From positions 806,001-870,000 of the forward strand of contig NZ_CP179203.1 in the NCBI RefSeq assembly GCF_051201625.1: a stretch of DNA of 64,000 nt. Reading direction: 5' to 3'. This DNA comes from Shimia sp051201625 (GTDB lineage Bacteria > Pseudomonadota > Alphaproteobacteria > Rhodobacterales > Rhodobacteraceae). The notes under the pieces were generated by a model. The model worked only from the letters and a program-made list of their open reading frames with translations, searched no databases and was not told the DNA's origin. Positions within the stretch are counted from its first letter, which is position 1. The number at the start of each line of letters is the position of its first letter. Made by a program: the position numbers and the translations under genes. Positions 9,103 through 19,190 of this stretch are shown in pieces.

Positions 9103-10593
9103 ATGGCCAAGCAAAAAAAAGCCCCTCGCCCAAAGGCGATCACACCAAAGGGATTCCGCGATTATTTCGGCCCTGAAGTCAGTGATCGGGCCAAAATGAT
9201 GAGTCAAATTGCTGAAGTTTACGAGCATTACGGATTTGACGCGTTGGAATCGAGTGCGGTTGAAACTGTCGAGGCACTTGGCAAGTTTTTGCCAGATGTT
9301 GACCGACCAAACGAAGGCGTTTTCGCTTGGCAGGAATTTGATGAGAACGACAAAGGCGATTGGATGGCGTTGCGCTATGATCTGACCGCTCCTTTGGCGC
9401 GAGTTTATGCGCAGCACCGTAATGATCTTCCAACGCCTTATCGCCGTTATGCAATGGGGCCGGTCTGGCGCAATGAAAAGCCGGGTCCGGGGCGCTTCAA
9501 ACAGTTTTATCAATGTGATGCCGACACGGTGGGTACGGCAAGCATGGCTGCAGATGCTGAGATATGTGCAATGTTGTCAGACACAATAGAAACTTTGGGT
9601 ATAGCACGCGGCGATTTTCTGGTGCGAGTGAACAACCGTAAAGTCCTGAATGGTGTTTTGGAAGCTATGGGTTTGCAGGATAGCGAAGGGGCGCGGGACA
9701 ACGTCCTGCGAACGATCGACAAATTCGATAAGTTGGGTGAGGCTGGCGTCCGCGCTTTGCTCACGAAAGGGCGCCTTGATGCATCGGGGGCCTATATTGA
9801 TGGTGTGGGGCTGACAGAAGATCAGGCAGAACCGGTAATCGCATTTCTGACGTCAAAGGCCGATGATGTTGTGAAAACTTTTGACAATTTGCGCGCTGCC
9901 ATTGGCGCGTCAAAGATTGGTGCTGAGGGAATTTTTGAGCTTGAGCAGATTGGTGATTTGTTATCGGCGGGCGGTTATGACGCCAGCCGAATCTCGATTG
10001 ATCCTTCGGTTGTTCGTGGGCTTGGTTATTACACGGGCCCCGTCTACGAGGCTGAGTTAACATTTGAGATATTAGACGAGAAAGGGCGTAAACGTCAGTT
10101 TGGTTCGGTCGCAGGTGGCGGTCGCTACGATGATCTCGTCAAGCGCTTTACCGGTCAGGCCGTACCGGCAACCGGTGTGTCCATAGGTATTGATAGATTG
10201 CTTGCGGCTTTGCGCGAAAAAGGCCGTGTAGGTAGCGTGACCCGAGGGCCTGTGGTGGTCACCGTAATGGATCGAGACCGAATGGCGGATTACCAAGTTA
10301 TGGTTACAGAATTGCGTAATGCAGGCATCCGGGCCGAAGTCTACCTCGGCAATCCCAAGAATTTTGGAAACCAGCTGAAATATGCAGATAAGCGTAACTC
10401 CCCGGTTGCCGTTATTGAAGGGGGAGACGAGAAAGAAAGTGGTATTGTTCAGGTCAAAGACCTGGTTTTGGGCGCAAAGATTGCTCAGAGTGCCACTTTG
10501 GAGGAGTGGAAGGAACGTCCAAGTCAGTTTGAAGTGCCACGCGGTGATCTTGTAGCCAAGGTACGCGAAATTTTGCAAGGGCAGAACGATTGA
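9103..10593 (+). CDS. hisS: Histidyl-tRNA synthetase
   Basis: A class II aminoacyl-tRNA synthetase of 496 residues that charges tRNA-His. Visible landmarks are GFRDYFGPE near the N terminus, RYDLTAPLARVYA, the histidine-specific GLGYYTGPVYEAEL and GGGRYDDLVKRF. An upstream in-frame extension to 9016 is possible, but ATG 9103 begins the family-typical MAKQKKAPRPKAITPKGF and is preceded by GAAGAGA. The stop codon overlaps the hisZ start by one base, the usual hisS-hisZ-hisG arrangement in Rhodobacterales. Confidence 0.95.
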   Translation: MAKQKKAPRPKAITPKGFRDYFGPEVSDRAKMMSQIAEVYEHYGFDALESSAVETVEALGKFLPDVDRPNEGVFAWQEFDENDKGDWMALRYDLTAPLARVYAQHRNDLPTPYRRYAMGPVWRNEKPGPGRFKQFYQCDADTVGTASMAADAEICAMLSDTIETLGIARGDFLVRVNNRKVLNGVLEAMGLQDSEGARDNVLRTIDKFDKLGEAGVRALLTKGRLDASGAYIDGVGLTEDQAEPVIAFLTSKADDVVKTFDNLRAAIGASKIGAEGIFELEQIGDLLSAGGYDASRISIDPSVVRGLGYYTGPVYEAELTFEILDEKGRKRQFGSVAGGGRYDDLVKRFTGQAVPATGVSIGIDRLLAALREKGRVGSVTRGPVVVTVMDRDRMADYQVMVTELRNAGIRAEVYLGNPKNFGNQLKYADKRNSPVAVIEGGDEKESGIVQVKDLVLGAKIAQSATLEEWKERPSQFEVPRGDLVAKVREILQGQND

Positions 10594-11678
10594 TGTCGAC
10601 GAAGGCGAAAGTCCGTGCCCGTGCAGCCCAACTGCGCCGTGCGTTTGAGGACGCAGGGGGCGAATTCGTTGAGGCCGCTATGCTTCAACCGGCCGAAATA
10701 CTATTGGATCTTTATGGCGAAGATATCAGGGCAAGAGCCTACGTCACCAGTGACGCCTTGCGTGGCGAACAGATGCTGCGTCCAGATTTTACCGTTCCGG
10801 TCGTTCAGATGCACATGGATCATGGTGCTGAACCGGCGCGCTACACGTATGCAGGTGAAGTGTTTCGGCGGCAGGAAGACGATGATACGCGAGAAAGTGA
10901 ATATGTGCAGGTTGGTTTCGAAATATTTGACCGGGAAGAACCTGCCGCGGCTGACGCAGAGGTATTCTCTGTAATTGGCGATACGTTGTCAGGGGTTAGT
11001 CTGCGGGCGGCAACTGGCGACATTGGAATACTTACAGCGGCGGTTCGGGGTTTGGAGACGACCGAACGTCGTAAGAGGGCATTGCTGCGCCATATCTGGC
11101 GCCCACGGCGTTTCCGGGCATTGCTGGACCGCTTTTCTGGACGTGGCCGAAAAGTTTCTAGCCGAACGACATTGATCCAATCGTCAGATCCGATGAAGCA
11201 TGACTTTCCTGATATCGGCATGCGTACACAGACTGAGGTGGCCGAACGGATCGACGCGCTACGAGAAGATGCCGCGGCACCGCCTATCAGTGCGCGCGAA
11301 GTTGGATTAATTGATGCGCTGCTCAACGTTCGCGAAACCTTGCCATTTGCGCTTGAGCATTTACGCGATCTAGCGGTTGATATGCCCGCCATTACCGATG
11401 CGACACTTCGTTTGCAGGAGCGAATTGAAGCGATGAGTGCCCGCGGTGTGGATGTGACAAACCTTGAGTTCGAAGCCAGCTATGGGCGAACATCAATGGA
11501 GTATTATGACGGCTTTGTCTTTGGGTTTTACGCTCCGGGAAGGGCGGATTTACCACCAGTTGCAACTGGTGGGCGTTATGATGCACTGACCCGTGTTTTG
11601 GGGCAGGGCAGTGAAATTCCAGCGGTAGGCGGTGTGATCCGCCCAGGCCTTTTGCTCGACTTGGAGGTAAGCGCATGA
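10593..11678 (+). CDS. hisZ: ATP phosphoribosyltransferase regulatory subunit
   Basis: A 361-residue HisRS paralogue. It keeps the class II core (LRPDFTVPVVQMHM, RYTYAGEVFRRQ, GGRYDALTRVLG) but lacks the catalytic-domain details of HisS. HisZ joins short HisG to form the hetero-oligomeric first enzyme of histidine biosynthesis. ATG 10593 shares its A with the hisS TGA; a TTG three bases earlier is a poorer start. It overlaps hisG by four bases. Confidence 0.92.
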   Translation: MSTKAKVRARAAQLRRAFEDAGGEFVEAAMLQPAEILLDLYGEDIRARAYVTSDALRGEQMLRPDFTVPVVQMHMDHGAEPARYTYAGEVFRRQEDDDTRESEYVQVGFEIFDREEPAAADAEVFSVIGDTLSGVSLRAATGDIGILTAAVRGLETTERRKRALLRHIWRPRRFRALLDRFSGRGRKVSSRTTLIQSSDPMKHDFPDIGMRTQTEVAERIDALREDAAAPPISAREVGLIDALLNVRETLPFALEHLRDLAVDMPAITDATLRLQERIEAMSARGVDVTNLEFEASYGRTSMEYYDGFVFGFYAPGRADLPPVATGGRYDALTRVLGQGSEIPAVGGVIRPGLLLDLEVSA

Positions 11679-12364
11679 CCATCAAGTTGGGAGTGCCGTC
11701 TAAAGGCAGGCTTATGGATAAAACGTTTGACTGGTTTCAGTCTCGCGGTGTGACGTTATCACGGACCGGTTCAAATCGAGAATATGCCGGGGCAGTAGCA
11801 GGCATTGACGGGGTAGATCTAGTCTTGCTTTCGGCAGGTGAAATTCCTCGCGAACTAATGGCAGGGCGCATTCACTTGGGCGTAACTGGTACAGACCTTG
11901 TGCGAGAAAAACTGGGTCGCTGGGAGCAACAGGTTGAAGAAGTGGCTCCCATGGGATTCGGTAAGGCTGATTTGATCATTGCAGTTCCAAGTTGCTGGGT
12001 GGACGTTAACACCCTGGATGATCTGGACGCAGCAGCGGCCGCCTTCCGGGAACATCACGGGTACCGGATGCGCATTGCGACCAAATTTCATCGGCTAGTG
12101 CGGGAATATTTGCGCGATAACGGAGTGGCAGACTATCAGCTGGTTGACAGCCAGGGCGCGACCGAGGGCACTGTGAAAAATTTGACTGCCGAGGCAGTGG
12201 CCGACATCACGTCGACAGGAGAAACACTTTGGGCGAACCACCTAAAAATTCTTTTGGATGGACCTATTTTGAGGTCTCAGGCAACCTTGTGGCGCAGTCG
12301 GATGACTGAGCCAAATGATGCAGATAGAGCCACCCAATCTCAGTTACTGAACATGCTGGGTTAA
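11675..12364 (+). CDS. hisG: ATP phosphoribosyltransferase, short form
   Basis: A 229-residue catalytic subunit for the first step of histidine biosynthesis (ATP + PRPP to phosphoribosyl-ATP). The start IKLGVPSKGRLMDKT, the GVTGTDLVRE segment and the PRPP-loop region with DSQGATEGTVKNLTAE are clear. It lacks the C-terminal regulatory domain of the long form, consistent with hisZ just upstream. It converges with the DUF1489 gene, and the two stops overlap by four bases. Confidence 0.94.
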   Translation: MTIKLGVPSKGRLMDKTFDWFQSRGVTLSRTGSNREYAGAVAGIDGVDLVLLSAGEIPRELMAGRIHLGVTGTDLVREKLGRWEQQVEEVAPMGFGKADLIIAVPSCWVDVNTLDDLDAAAAAFREHHGYRMRIATKFHRLVREYLRDNGVADYQLVDSQGATEGTVKNLTAEAVADITSTGETLWANHLKILLDGPILRSQATLWRSRMTEPNDADRATQSQLLNMLG

Positions 12365-12792
12365 AGGACACCGATTTCCGCTAGAGCCCGGTTCATATCA
12401 TCGGGCAGAGCATCATCATTTCCTCGAGTGTCAGGAAGATCTGCTGGACTATCGATGGGGGCAAGATACCTCCAGCCTTGAAAGGGACGTTTCAGGGCTG
12501 AGTGGGTTCGACGCACCGTCGGGTCGAGCACGATAGCGCACCGCCGGATACCGTCAGAGCCAATCACTTCGTCTAATCGCATGATCGATTGGCGACATTG
12601 GATCGCTCCTTTGATAACCCAAAAGATCGAACCACCTTGGAGTAGCTCGGCCTCACGTTTGGGCCACATCCGGGTGACGTGGCGCGGCAATCCGCCCGGT
12701 TCTTGTGCGGCACGTTGCTGCTGCCAATCGATGAGCGTGTCCACACTTTCAGATCCGACGGAGAGTTTTACCAAATTGATGTACTTTTCCAC
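12361..12792 (-). CDS. DUF1489 family protein
   Basis: A 143-residue protein with the conserved start MEKYINLVKLSVGSESVDTL and the later VTRMWPKREAELLQGGSIFWVIKG, RRCAIVLDPTVRRT and PFQGWRYL segments of DUF1489, a family common in alphaproteobacteria with no assigned function. No signal peptide or membrane segment is seen. Convergent with hisG. Confidence 0.87.
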   Translation of the reverse strand: MEKYINLVKLSVGSESVDTLIDWQQQRAAQEPGGLPRHVTRMWPKREAELLQGGSIFWVIKGAIQCRQSIMRLDEVIGSDGIRRCAIVLDPTVRRTHSALKRPFQGWRYLAPIDSPADLPDTRGNDDALPDDMNRALAEIGVL

Positions 12793-12932
12793 AGCTTACT
12801 CACAGATTCTTCCCAAGGGTTAACTCAATATTGTAGATCGCTAGCGTGAGACATCAAGCAGTTGTGCCGCGAGGGCATTTCGAGTTAGCCTGACAACCTC
12901 TCCACGGGTCAAGAAATACAAGGAATCACTTG

Positions 12933-15215
12933 ATGAGTCGTTTTGCTGCCCCCATCGCCGAACAGATCTGGGACATGAAGTACCGTTTCAAAGAAGCTGA
13001 TGGTACGCCTATTGACCAAACGGTCGAGGATAGTTGGCGCCGGATTGCTCGAAGTCTGGCTGCCGTAGAAAAAGATCCGGCAGTTTGGGAAGGCAAGTTT
13101 TACGCAGCGCTTGAAGATTTCAAGTATTTGCCTGCGGGTCGGATCACAGCAGGTGCTGGAACCGCGCGTAAGGTGACTTTGTTTAATTGCTTTGTGATGG
13201 GCACGATCCCTGACAGCATGGGTGGCATCTTTGACATGCTGAAAGAGGCAGCTTTGACGATGCAGCAGGGCGGCGGCATCGGATATGATTTTTCAACAAT
13301 TCGCCCACGTGGAGCTGACGTTGTCGGGGTGGCAGCCGACGCAAGCGGGCCGCTGTCCTTCATGGACGTTTGGGACGCCATGTGTCGCACCATAATGAGC
13401 GCAGGAAGTCGCCGTGGCGCGATGATGGCGACGATGCGATGTGATCACCCGGATATTGAACAGTTTATAACCGCTAAATCGGATCCGGCCCGATTGCGGA
13501 TGTTCAATATATCTGTGCTGGTGACAGATTCCTTCATGGAAGCTGTCAGGGCAGATGGATCATGGGAACTGAAATTTGACGATAAAGTATATCATACTGT
13601 CCAGGCAAGCGACCTGTGGAACAAGATCATGCAGAACACCTATGATCATGCTGAGCCGGGCGTCATCTTCATTGACCGCATAAACAAAATGAACAATCTG
13701 AATTATGTTGAGTCGATTGCTGCGACGAACCCATGCGGTGAACAGCCTTTGCCGCCTTATGGAGCTTGCTTGCTCGGTTCGATCAATTTAGCACGCTTGG
13801 TGAAAAATCCATTTGAAGGTGACGCGACCCTTAATGCCGAGGATCTTTCTGACCTCGTCGCGACGGCAGTACGCATGATGGACAACGTGGTGGATGCGTC
13901 TAAATTCCCGTTGCCAGAGCAGGCCGCTGAAGCTCAGGCCAAACGGCGTATCGGACTGGGTGTTACGGGGCTGGCGGATGCGTTGTTGATGATTGGGCTG
14001 CAATATGGTTCAGCCGCCGCAGCGAGTCAGACTGAACGTTGGTTGGGAGCAATCGCTCGTGCCGCCTATCTGGCGTCGGCGCAATTGGCATCAGAAAAAG
14101 GTGCCTTTCCACTATTTGACAGCAAAAAATATTTGAGTGGTGGTCTTGCGAGTCAATTGGATGATGATGTGAAGGCAGAAATTGCCAAGCACGGTATCCG
14201 CAACGCCTTGCTCACGTCAATTGCTCCGACGGGCACGATCTCCCTTTACGCCGGAAACGTCAGTTCAGGAGTCGAGCCCGTGTTCGCTTACGCCTACACT
14301 CGAAAGGTTCTGCAAAAAGATGGATCGCGGACAGAAGAGGAAGTGGTGGACTACGCAGTACAAATGTGGCGGGATAAGTTTGGCGACACGGCGTTGCCGG
14401 ATTATTTTGTAAACGCTCAAACACTGGAGCCGGCCGCCCATGTGCGTATGCAGGCCGCGGCACAAAAGTGGGTCGACTCAAGTATCTCAAAAACAATTAA
14501 CTGCCCCGAAGATATCAGTTTTGATGCGTTCAAGGATGTGTACTTGCAGGCATGGGATAGCGGATGCAAAGGCTGTACTACCTACCGACCAAATGACGTG
14601 ACCGGATCAGTGCTAGCCGTTTCGGAAACGGCTGAAAATGCTCCTGGTGAAAACCCCGCTGATCACGTGAGTGATAGCGGAGAAGTTATCTATATGTCGG
14701 AGCCGCTTGAACGACCGCAAACACTTGAAGGTGCCACCTATAAACTCAGGTGGCCTGACAGCGAGCATGCGATTTATCTGACCGTAAATGATGTTATTAT
14801 CAACGGTCATCGTCGTCCGTTCGAAGTGTTTATAAATTCCAAGAACATGGAACATTACGCCTGGACGCTTGCACTGACCCGAATGATATCGGCTGTATTT
14901 CGGCGTGGCGGTGATGTGTCGTTTGTGGTCGAGGAACTGAAGGCAGTATTTGACCCTCGAGGTGGCGCATGGATGGAAGGCAAGTATATCCCGTCGATCC
15001 TTGCAGCGATTGGTGGTGTGGTCGAACGGCATATGATTGCAATAGGGTTCATTGAGGGTGAGGGCATGGGACTGAAAACGGACCCCAAAGCCGAGGCTGT
15101 CGCTGTTGGAGATCCGCCTCGTGGCAAGGCTTGTCCGAGTTGCGGACAATTCGATATGCGCATGGTGGAGGGCTGTATGACCTGTGCAAGCTGTGGTCAT
15201 TCAAAGTGCGGGTGA
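12933..15215 (+). CDS. nrdJ: Adenosylcobalamin-dependent (class II) ribonucleoside-diphosphate reductase
   Basis: A 760-residue enzyme that reduces ribonucleotides to deoxyribonucleotides using vitamin B12. Landmarks are LPAGRITAGAGT and FNCFVMG near the N terminus, QQGGGIGYDFS, the finger-loop NPCGEQPLPPYGACLLGSINL, and the C-terminal CPSCG/CASCGHSKCG cysteines expected to re-reduce the active site. AAGGAA lies upstream of ATG 12933; a TTG just before it is ignored. The 140-base upstream gap is too short for a normal cobalamin riboswitch. A CAATATTG palindrome at about 12824 is a weak candidate NrdR half-site. Confidence 0.94.
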   Translation: MSRFAAPIAEQIWDMKYRFKEADGTPIDQTVEDSWRRIARSLAAVEKDPAVWEGKFYAALEDFKYLPAGRITAGAGTARKVTLFNCFVMGTIPDSMGGIFDMLKEAALTMQQGGGIGYDFSTIRPRGADVVGVAADASGPLSFMDVWDAMCRTIMSAGSRRGAMMATMRCDHPDIEQFITAKSDPARLRMFNISVLVTDSFMEAVRADGSWELKFDDKVYHTVQASDLWNKIMQNTYDHAEPGVIFIDRINKMNNLNYVESIAATNPCGEQPLPPYGACLLGSINLARLVKNPFEGDATLNAEDLSDLVATAVRMMDNVVDASKFPLPEQAAEAQAKRRIGLGVTGLADALLMIGLQYGSAAAASQTERWLGAIARAAYLASAQLASEKGAFPLFDSKKYLSGGLASQLDDDVKAEIAKHGIRNALLTSIAPTGTISLYAGNVSSGVEPVFAYAYTRKVLQKDGSRTEEEVVDYAVQMWRDKFGDTALPDYFVNAQTLEPAAHVRMQAAAQKWVDSSISKTINCPEDISFDAFKDVYLQAWDSGCKGCTTYRPNDVTGSVLAVSETAENAPGENPADHVSDSGEVIYMSEPLERPQTLEGATYKLRWPDSEHAIYLTVNDVIINGHRRPFEVFINSKNMEHYAWTLALTRMISAVFRRGGDVSFVVEELKAVFDPRGGAWMEGKYIPSILAAIGGVVERHMIAIGFIEGEGMGLKTDPKAEAVAVGDPPRGKACPSCGQFDMRMVEGCMTCASCGHSKCG

Positions 15216-15216
15216 C

Positions 15217-15627
15217 ATGTTGATGGAAATTTTCGCTAACGGAAGTAGACCGACGAGGAAAGCCAGCTCTTCTTATTTCACGGGAACGGTTTGGCAGGAT
15301 CCAGTCGTAGAGGCACCTGCTCCTTCAAGAGTTCGTGCGCTCAGAGTCGCATTCGAGCCGGCCTCTCGCACAGCGTGGCACACGCATCCGCTTGGACAAA
15401 CTTTGCATGTTTTGACGGGTGTTGGGCTAATATGTTCTCGAAATTCTTGTCCGCGTATCATCTGTGCTGGGGACACAGTCTGGATCCCTCCAGACGAGGA
15501 ACATTGGCATGGAGCAACCAAGGATAACGCAATGGTGCATTTGGCAGTCCAAGAAGCATTGGAAGGTACGGTTGCAACTTGGCTAGAACACGTCAGTGAA
15601 AGCGACTACGAAAAAATGCCGAAGTAG
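15217..15627 (+). CDS. Cupin-domain protein
   Basis: A 136-residue protein with the cupin metal-binding pattern: AWHTHPLGQTLHVLTG (His, His and His ligands) followed by GDTVWIPPDEEHWHGA. This fits the small quercetin-dioxygenase-like or sugar-binding cupins. Starts at 15217 or 15223 are both possible right after the nrdJ stop. The position suggests read-through from nrdJ, but a functional link is not established. Confidence 0.8.
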   Translation: MLMEIFANGSRPTRKASSSYFTGTVWQDPVVEAPAPSRVRALRVAFEPASRTAWHTHPLGQTLHVLTGVGLICSRNSCPRIICAGDTVWIPPDEEHWHGATKDNAMVHLAVQEALEGTVATWLEHVSESDYEKMPK

Positions 15628-15753
15628 TGTCTTCAAATGAGCTTACACGTAGGACGTGGAGAAAGCCTTTCTTTTGCGCGAGCAAGATCGTGCCCGCAGC
15701 CGCGTGCGATTGCGCTTAAGTGAAATTTCAGACAGTCAACGTTGGAATCGGTC

Positions 15754-16812
15754 CTACTGGCCCCACCCGGCGTCCTGCATTTCGCGCAGCCGGCTTGCAG
15801 TGCGCTCGAATTCGAAGGTGCCCTCGCCCTCGACGTATAACATTTCTGGATCTGCAGCAGCAGAGCAAATCAGGCGAACCTTGGCCTCATAAAGCGCGTC
15901 GATCAGGGTAACAAATCGTTTTGCTTCATTGAAGTTGTGGCGGGAAAGGCGAGGAATATTCTCTAAGATTAGCACTTTGACAGCACTTGCTATCGCCAGA
16001 TAGTCGCCCGGACCAAGCATTCTACTGCAAAGGTCGAAAAATGATGCGCGCGCGACTCCGTTTCGATAGGCGGGTAATTGGACCTGTCGACCCTTCACAG
16101 TCAAAACCAGCGGATCAGCCCTACCACCAGAAAGATCTTGCCAGATTTCTTGGATTTTTGTGCGCGCTTCTGTACCGGCTTGAACGAAATAAACTTGGTT
16201 TCCGGATAGGCGATTTTGGCGATAATCGTTGGGACTGACTAATTCCCAGACCCGCATGTTTTGGTTGATTAAATCAATGAACGGCAAAAAGAGTTGGCGG
16301 TTCAATCCGTTCTTGTAAAGGTCGGTGGGGACACGGTTGGACGTGGTCACCACAACTGTACCGGCGTTGAATAATTGTTCAAATAGGCGCCCAACAATCA
16401 TTGCGTCGGTTATGTCAGTGATTTGCATCTCATCAAAAGCCAGAAGCCTGACATTGTCGGATACGGCCTTGGCGACTGGTTGGAGCGCATCATCAACTCC
16501 GTTCTTTCGTGCCTGGTGCATTGCCTCGTGGATTTCCTGCATGAAGGCGTGGAAATGAACGCGACGAACTGGTACGTTCAACGAGGTGATGAAAAGATCC
16601 ATCAACATGGATTTACCGCGACCAACTCCACCCCACAGATAAACGCCCTGCACTGCTTCTTGAGCTGGCTTACGAAACCAGGCCTTTTTTTGTGGCTTTT
16701 GAAGCTCGGTGCGAATGCGCTCAAACTGCGGCAGAACGGCTTCTTGCGCGTCGTCTTTTAGCAGCTCTCCACTCGCGACTTTGGAAGAGTAAATTTCGAG
16801 CAAGTTGGTCAT
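15754..16812 (-). CDS. zapE: AFG1/ZapE-family AAA ATPase
   Basis: A 352-residue ATPase. The Walker A motif is GGVGRGKSM, Walker B is RLLAFDEMQITDITDA, and VVVTTSNRVPTDLYKNGLNR is a family signature. ZapE binds the Z ring, and mitochondrial AFG1 relatives act in respiratory-complex quality control. The open frame runs upstream to 17241 across the divergent MFS gene, but the family-typical start MTNLLEIYSSKVASGEL is at 16812. Confidence 0.88.
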   Translation of the reverse strand: MTNLLEIYSSKVASGELLKDDAQEAVLPQFERIRTELQKPQKKAWFRKPAQEAVQGVYLWGGVGRGKSMLMDLFITSLNVPVRRVHFHAFMQEIHEAMHQARKNGVDDALQPVAKAVSDNVRLLAFDEMQITDITDAMIVGRLFEQLFNAGTVVVTTSNRVPTDLYKNGLNRQLFLPFIDLINQNMRVWELVSPNDYRQNRLSGNQVYFVQAGTEARTKIQEIWQDLSGGRADPLVLTVKGRQVQLPAYRNGVARASFFDLCSRMLGPGDYLAIASAVKVLILENIPRLSRHNFNEAKRFVTLIDALYEAKVRLICSAAADPEMLYVEGEGTFEFERTASRLREMQDAGWGQ

Positions 16813-16951
16813 GTAATTGACATAACCAATACGCGCGGTTGGGGGAAGACGCGGATTGCCTTGACGGATCACGATTTGCGCACCGACAAATCCTGAATTG
16901 ACCAGATCATAACCTATCGCCATTCTGTTTTTTGTGCAGCAGGAGGCTACT

Positions 16952-18184
16952 ATGCCGCAAAAATTATCGCTCTTCACGCCGGTGTTGGTAGTCGGATCCG
17001 TGATTATATTGGTGTCGTTTGGCATCCGCGCGAGCTTTGGCGTTTTCCAAATTCCGATTGCGGAAGAGTTTGGGTGGCTGCGCAGTGAGTTTTCTTTGGC
17101 GATAGCGATCCAGAGTTTGGCCTGGGGGATTGGGCAGCCTATTTTTGGTGCTATTGCTGAGAAAATTGGTGACCGACCAGCAATTGTAATGGGGGCGTTA
17201 ATATACGCGTTGGGTTTGGTTTTATCGTCTATCGCAGTCACCCCAGAGGCCCACCAACTTTACGAGGTCCTCGTGGGCTTTGGTATCGCCGGGACGGGCC
17301 TTGGTGTTATTCTCGCCGTGGTGGGCCGGGCAAGCACAGATGAAAATCGGTCAATGTCGTTGGCAATTGTGGCGGTTGCGGGATCAGTTGGTCAGGTTTT
17401 GGGGGCTCCAACGGCTGAGTGGATGCTTTCTATGACAAGCTGGCAGAACACCTTCCTTATATTCGCGGCCGCTATTTTATTGTTATTGCTATTGCTGCCG
17501 ATGATGCGGACACCCGCAATTAGCCGCGCTGAGCTGGAAGAAAGCATGGGAACAATCCTCTCGCGTGCGTTCAAGGATCCATCTTTTACATTAATATTCC
17601 TTGGATTTTTTAGCTGCGGATATCAACTTGGTTTCATTACTGCGCATTTTCCGGCGATGGTCACCGAGGCCTGTTCTGTGATTGACCCCGCAGGGGTTTT
17701 GGCAAGCATTGGTATTTCAACCACGTCCGCATTGGGGGCAATTGCTATTTCCGTTATCGGTTTAGCGAATATTGTTGGAACACTGACGGCTGGCTGGGCT
17801 GGCAAGCGATATCAGAAAAAATATCTTTTAGCGGGGATTTACACGGGCCGCACAATCGCATCGACTGTTTTCATCCTGCTGCCGGTCACACCGATGAGCG
17901 TAATTATTTTTTCTGCGGCAATGGGCGCAATGTGGCTTGCGACTGTCCCGCTGACTTCTGGTCTTATCGCCTATCTATACGGGTTACGCTACATGGGTAC
18001 TCTCTATGGGATCGTTTTTTTCAGCCACCAACTTGGTGGATTCCTTGGTGTTTGGTTGGGTGGGCGCATGTACGATATATATGGGGACTACACAGCAGTC
18101 TGGTGGGTAGGCATTGCTGTCGGCGCGTTCAGCGCGATCGTACACCTGCCAATCCGAGAAAAGCGACGTTTGGTGGCGGTGTGA
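16952..18184 (+). CDS. Major facilitator superfamily transporter
   Basis: A 410-residue inner-membrane protein with about twelve hydrophobic segments, for example FTPVLVVGSVIILVSFGIRA and FLIFAAAILLLLLLLP. GAIAEKIGDRPAIVMGALI is the MFS loop 2-3 motif. AGGAGG at 16941-16946 marks ATG 16952 as the start rather than the earlier GTG. Similarity is closest to monocarboxylate/oxalate-type MFS carriers, but the substrate is not readable. It is divergent from zapE and convergent with the cyclodeaminase gene. Confidence 0.85.
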   Translation: MPQKLSLFTPVLVVGSVIILVSFGIRASFGVFQIPIAEEFGWLRSEFSLAIAIQSLAWGIGQPIFGAIAEKIGDRPAIVMGALIYALGLVLSSIAVTPEAHQLYEVLVGFGIAGTGLGVILAVVGRASTDENRSMSLAIVAVAGSVGQVLGAPTAEWMLSMTSWQNTFLIFAAAILLLLLLLPMMRTPAISRAELEESMGTILSRAFKDPSFTLIFLGFFSCGYQLGFITAHFPAMVTEACSVIDPAGVLASIGISTTSALGAIAISVIGLANIVGTLTAGWAGKRYQKKYLLAGIYTGRTIASTVFILLPVTPMSVIIFSAAMGAMWLATVPLTSGLIAYLYGLRYMGTLYGIVFFSHQLGGFLGVWLGGRMYDIYGDYTAVWWVGIAVGAFSAIVHLPIREKRRLVAV

Positions 18185-18278
18185 TAATTTTATACGATAT
18201 GAATTTGGCGCAAAAAAGTATAAATATTTTGATCAACCTTTACGGTCTGCAGGCCTATGGCGATGGGTCTATGCCTTT

Positions 18279-19190
18279 TCAAGACGCCTGATACTGCTCC
18301 AAGATGTAGCACGATGTCATGAGGTCCAAATGGGCACCACCGCCATTTTTGAAGAGTGTAATCTCATCATCGGATTGGCGGCGAAATGTGGCAAGGTCAT
18401 AATAATCTGCCAACACGTGATCGCGTCTGATCACTCCTCGTGACAGCGGAATTTTGAGTTCGCCTATGTGATCCAGCGTTGTTTCAAAGCTGTCAACAAA
18501 CACGCGCGATCGTTGCAATGCAGTGTCGTCGGCTTCTCGCATATCGGGTCGGTATGCACCAATAAGGTCGATATGATGTCCTGGGCGCAACCATTCCCCT
18601 CTTATTATAGGTTCCGTTGACATGGTGGCACAGGTAACTATGTCAGCCTCTTTTACGGCAGCAGCTAAGTCGGTGGTAATTTGCAGCCCATTTATCTCTG
18701 CGGCCATCTTCTTGGCATTCTCCGCGGAGCGGTTCCAGACTGAAAACTGTGCTGCTGGAAACACAGAGGAATAGGCTGCATGGAGGTTACGACCTACTGT
18801 CCCAGCGCCAACAATCAAAATTTTTCGGCTGTCGGGTCGAGCAAGACGGCGGGCTGCCAAAAGACTATCACCTGCGGTTTTCCATTTGGTAACGAGGTGA
18901 AAATCAAGGAGTGCCGACAAGATACCGCGCGTATCATCGAATAAAGTGACTGCACCATGAATCATTGGAACATCTTGCGTTGGGTTATCAGGGAAAACTG
19001 TTGCAGACTTCACAGCGATGCCAAGTCCGTCGATCCAGGCTTGGCGTTGCAGGAGTGTATCTTTGCCCCGATAGAGAAAGCTGTCTGAGATTTCAGCCTT
19101 TGGCAGGGTATGCCCAGCAGTAAGCGCATCGGTCAAACCTACCCAGCATAGATTTTTTTGGCCTTCCGCTAAGGGAATGATAACAGTCAT
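18279..19190 (-). CDS. Ornithine cyclodeaminase / mu-crystallin family protein
   Basis: A 303-residue NAD(P)-binding protein. ILIVGAGTVGRNLHAAY around residue 125 is the dinucleotide-binding glycine motif. VPMIHGAVTLFDDTRGILSALLDFHLVTKWKTAG is the family segment carrying substrate-contact residues. Members act as ornithine cyclodeaminase, ketimine reductase or delta-1-pyrroline-2-carboxylate reductase; which of these applies cannot be decided. Its start overlaps the end of the HAD gene by four bases. Confidence 0.85.
   Translation of the reverse strand: MTVIIPLAEGQKNLCWVGLTDALTAGHTLPKAEISDSFLYRGKDTLLQRQAWIDGLGIAVKSATVFPDNPTQDVPMIHGAVTLFDDTRGILSALLDFHLVTKWKTAGDSLLAARRLARPDSRKILIVGAGTVGRNLHAAYSSVFPAAQFSVWNRSAENAKKMAAEINGLQITTDLAAAVKEADIVTCATMSTEPIIRGEWLRPGHHIDLIGAYRPDMREADDTALQRSRVFVDSFETTLDHIGELKIPLSRGVIRRDHVLADYYDLATFRRQSDDEITLFKNGGGAHLDLMTSCYILEQYQAS

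Noticed and set aside
12793..12932. Possible cobalamin riboswitch before the B12-dependent nrdJ
   Set aside because: The gap is only 140 bases and I see no B12-box-like core; a normal cobalamin riboswitch is longer.
16813..17241. N-terminal extension of zapE (open frame to 17241)
   Set aside because: It crosses the divergent MFS gene start, has no family similarity, and the conserved start is at 16812.
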